A stretch of DNA of 64,000 nucleotides from Lingula anatina (lineage: Eukaryota > Brachiopoda > Lingulata > Lingulida > Lingulidae). The notes beneath the pieces were generated by a model. It had not been told where the DNA came from, did not search any database, and saw nothing but the letters and a program-made list of their open reading frames with translations. The stretch's first letter is position 1. Every line of letters starts with the position of its first letter. The stretch covers positions 133,130 to 197,129 of the forward strand of contig NW_019775602.1 in the NCBI RefSeq assembly GCF_001039355.2. The letters are read 5' to 3'. The position numbers and the translations under genes were made by a program. Positions 63,963-64,000 of the stretch are shown piece after piece.

Positions 63963-64000
63963 CAAGGCAGCAAAGCTGTCAAATGCACAGACAAAGAGCA
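63963..64000 (+). mobile_element. Start of a fourth CAAGGCAG element, cut by the window end
   Basis: CAAGGCAGCAAAGCTGTC begins 54 bp upstream of the copy B start codon, as at copy A. The remainder lies outside the window. Confidence 0.6.

Overview
The window is eukaryotic nuclear DNA from an invertebrate animal. Genes carry GT-AG introns, the sequence is AT-rich, and LINE, DNA-transposon, MITE and microsatellite debris is dense. A RING/B-box/NHL protein, mitochondrial-clan cytochrome P450s, a Mis18 kinetochore protein and a prolyl aminopeptidase fit a marine lophotrochozoan, most likely a mollusc. That taxonomic call is inference. Several places look like unmerged contigs or haplotypes: lone N characters at 21382, 23763, 26775 and 33558, and a 10-N gap at 46814-46823.

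Layout. 3055-8036 (minus): complete seven-exon prolyl aminopeptidase. 9311-9914: 77-bp inverted arms around a CCAAT/TATA-rich core. 11.56-11.97 kb: decayed Tc1/mariner transposase. 13176-15388 (plus): intronless TRIM-NHL gene with one frame break. 15874-16490: candidate solo LTR. 17825-18250: three-unit repeat loaded with TGATTGAC octamers. 20.4-21.4 kb: broken DDE transposase. 23.5-31.7 kb (plus): Mis18 gene, complete at 28695-31724, preceded by a partial near-identical copy that is probably an assembly duplicate. 35514-36914 (minus): HHxxxDG acyltransferase with one in-frame TAG.

39.4-64 kb (minus): two tandem mitochondrial-clan P450 genes with identical exon structure. Copy A (40459-52778) is open through the heme exon but has a 1-base shift in its last exon. 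Copy B (57873-63909) has a nonsense codon in exon 2 and a 53-bp deletion in the I-helix exon. Comparing A with B shows empty and filled sites for a LINE, a roughly 2.1-kb non-coding element with a 3' hairpin, and two MITE families, so the pair records local insertion order.

The genes do not form an operon or pathway. Apart from the P450 pair they are unrelated neighbours. I found no tRNA, rRNA or CRISPR array, and no clear case of a new multi-gene system. The most unusual items are the octamer-bearing repeat at 17.8-18.25 kb, the inverted-arm promoter-like unit at 9.3-9.9 kb, the amber-interrupted acyltransferase, and the nested mobile elements in the P450 cluster.
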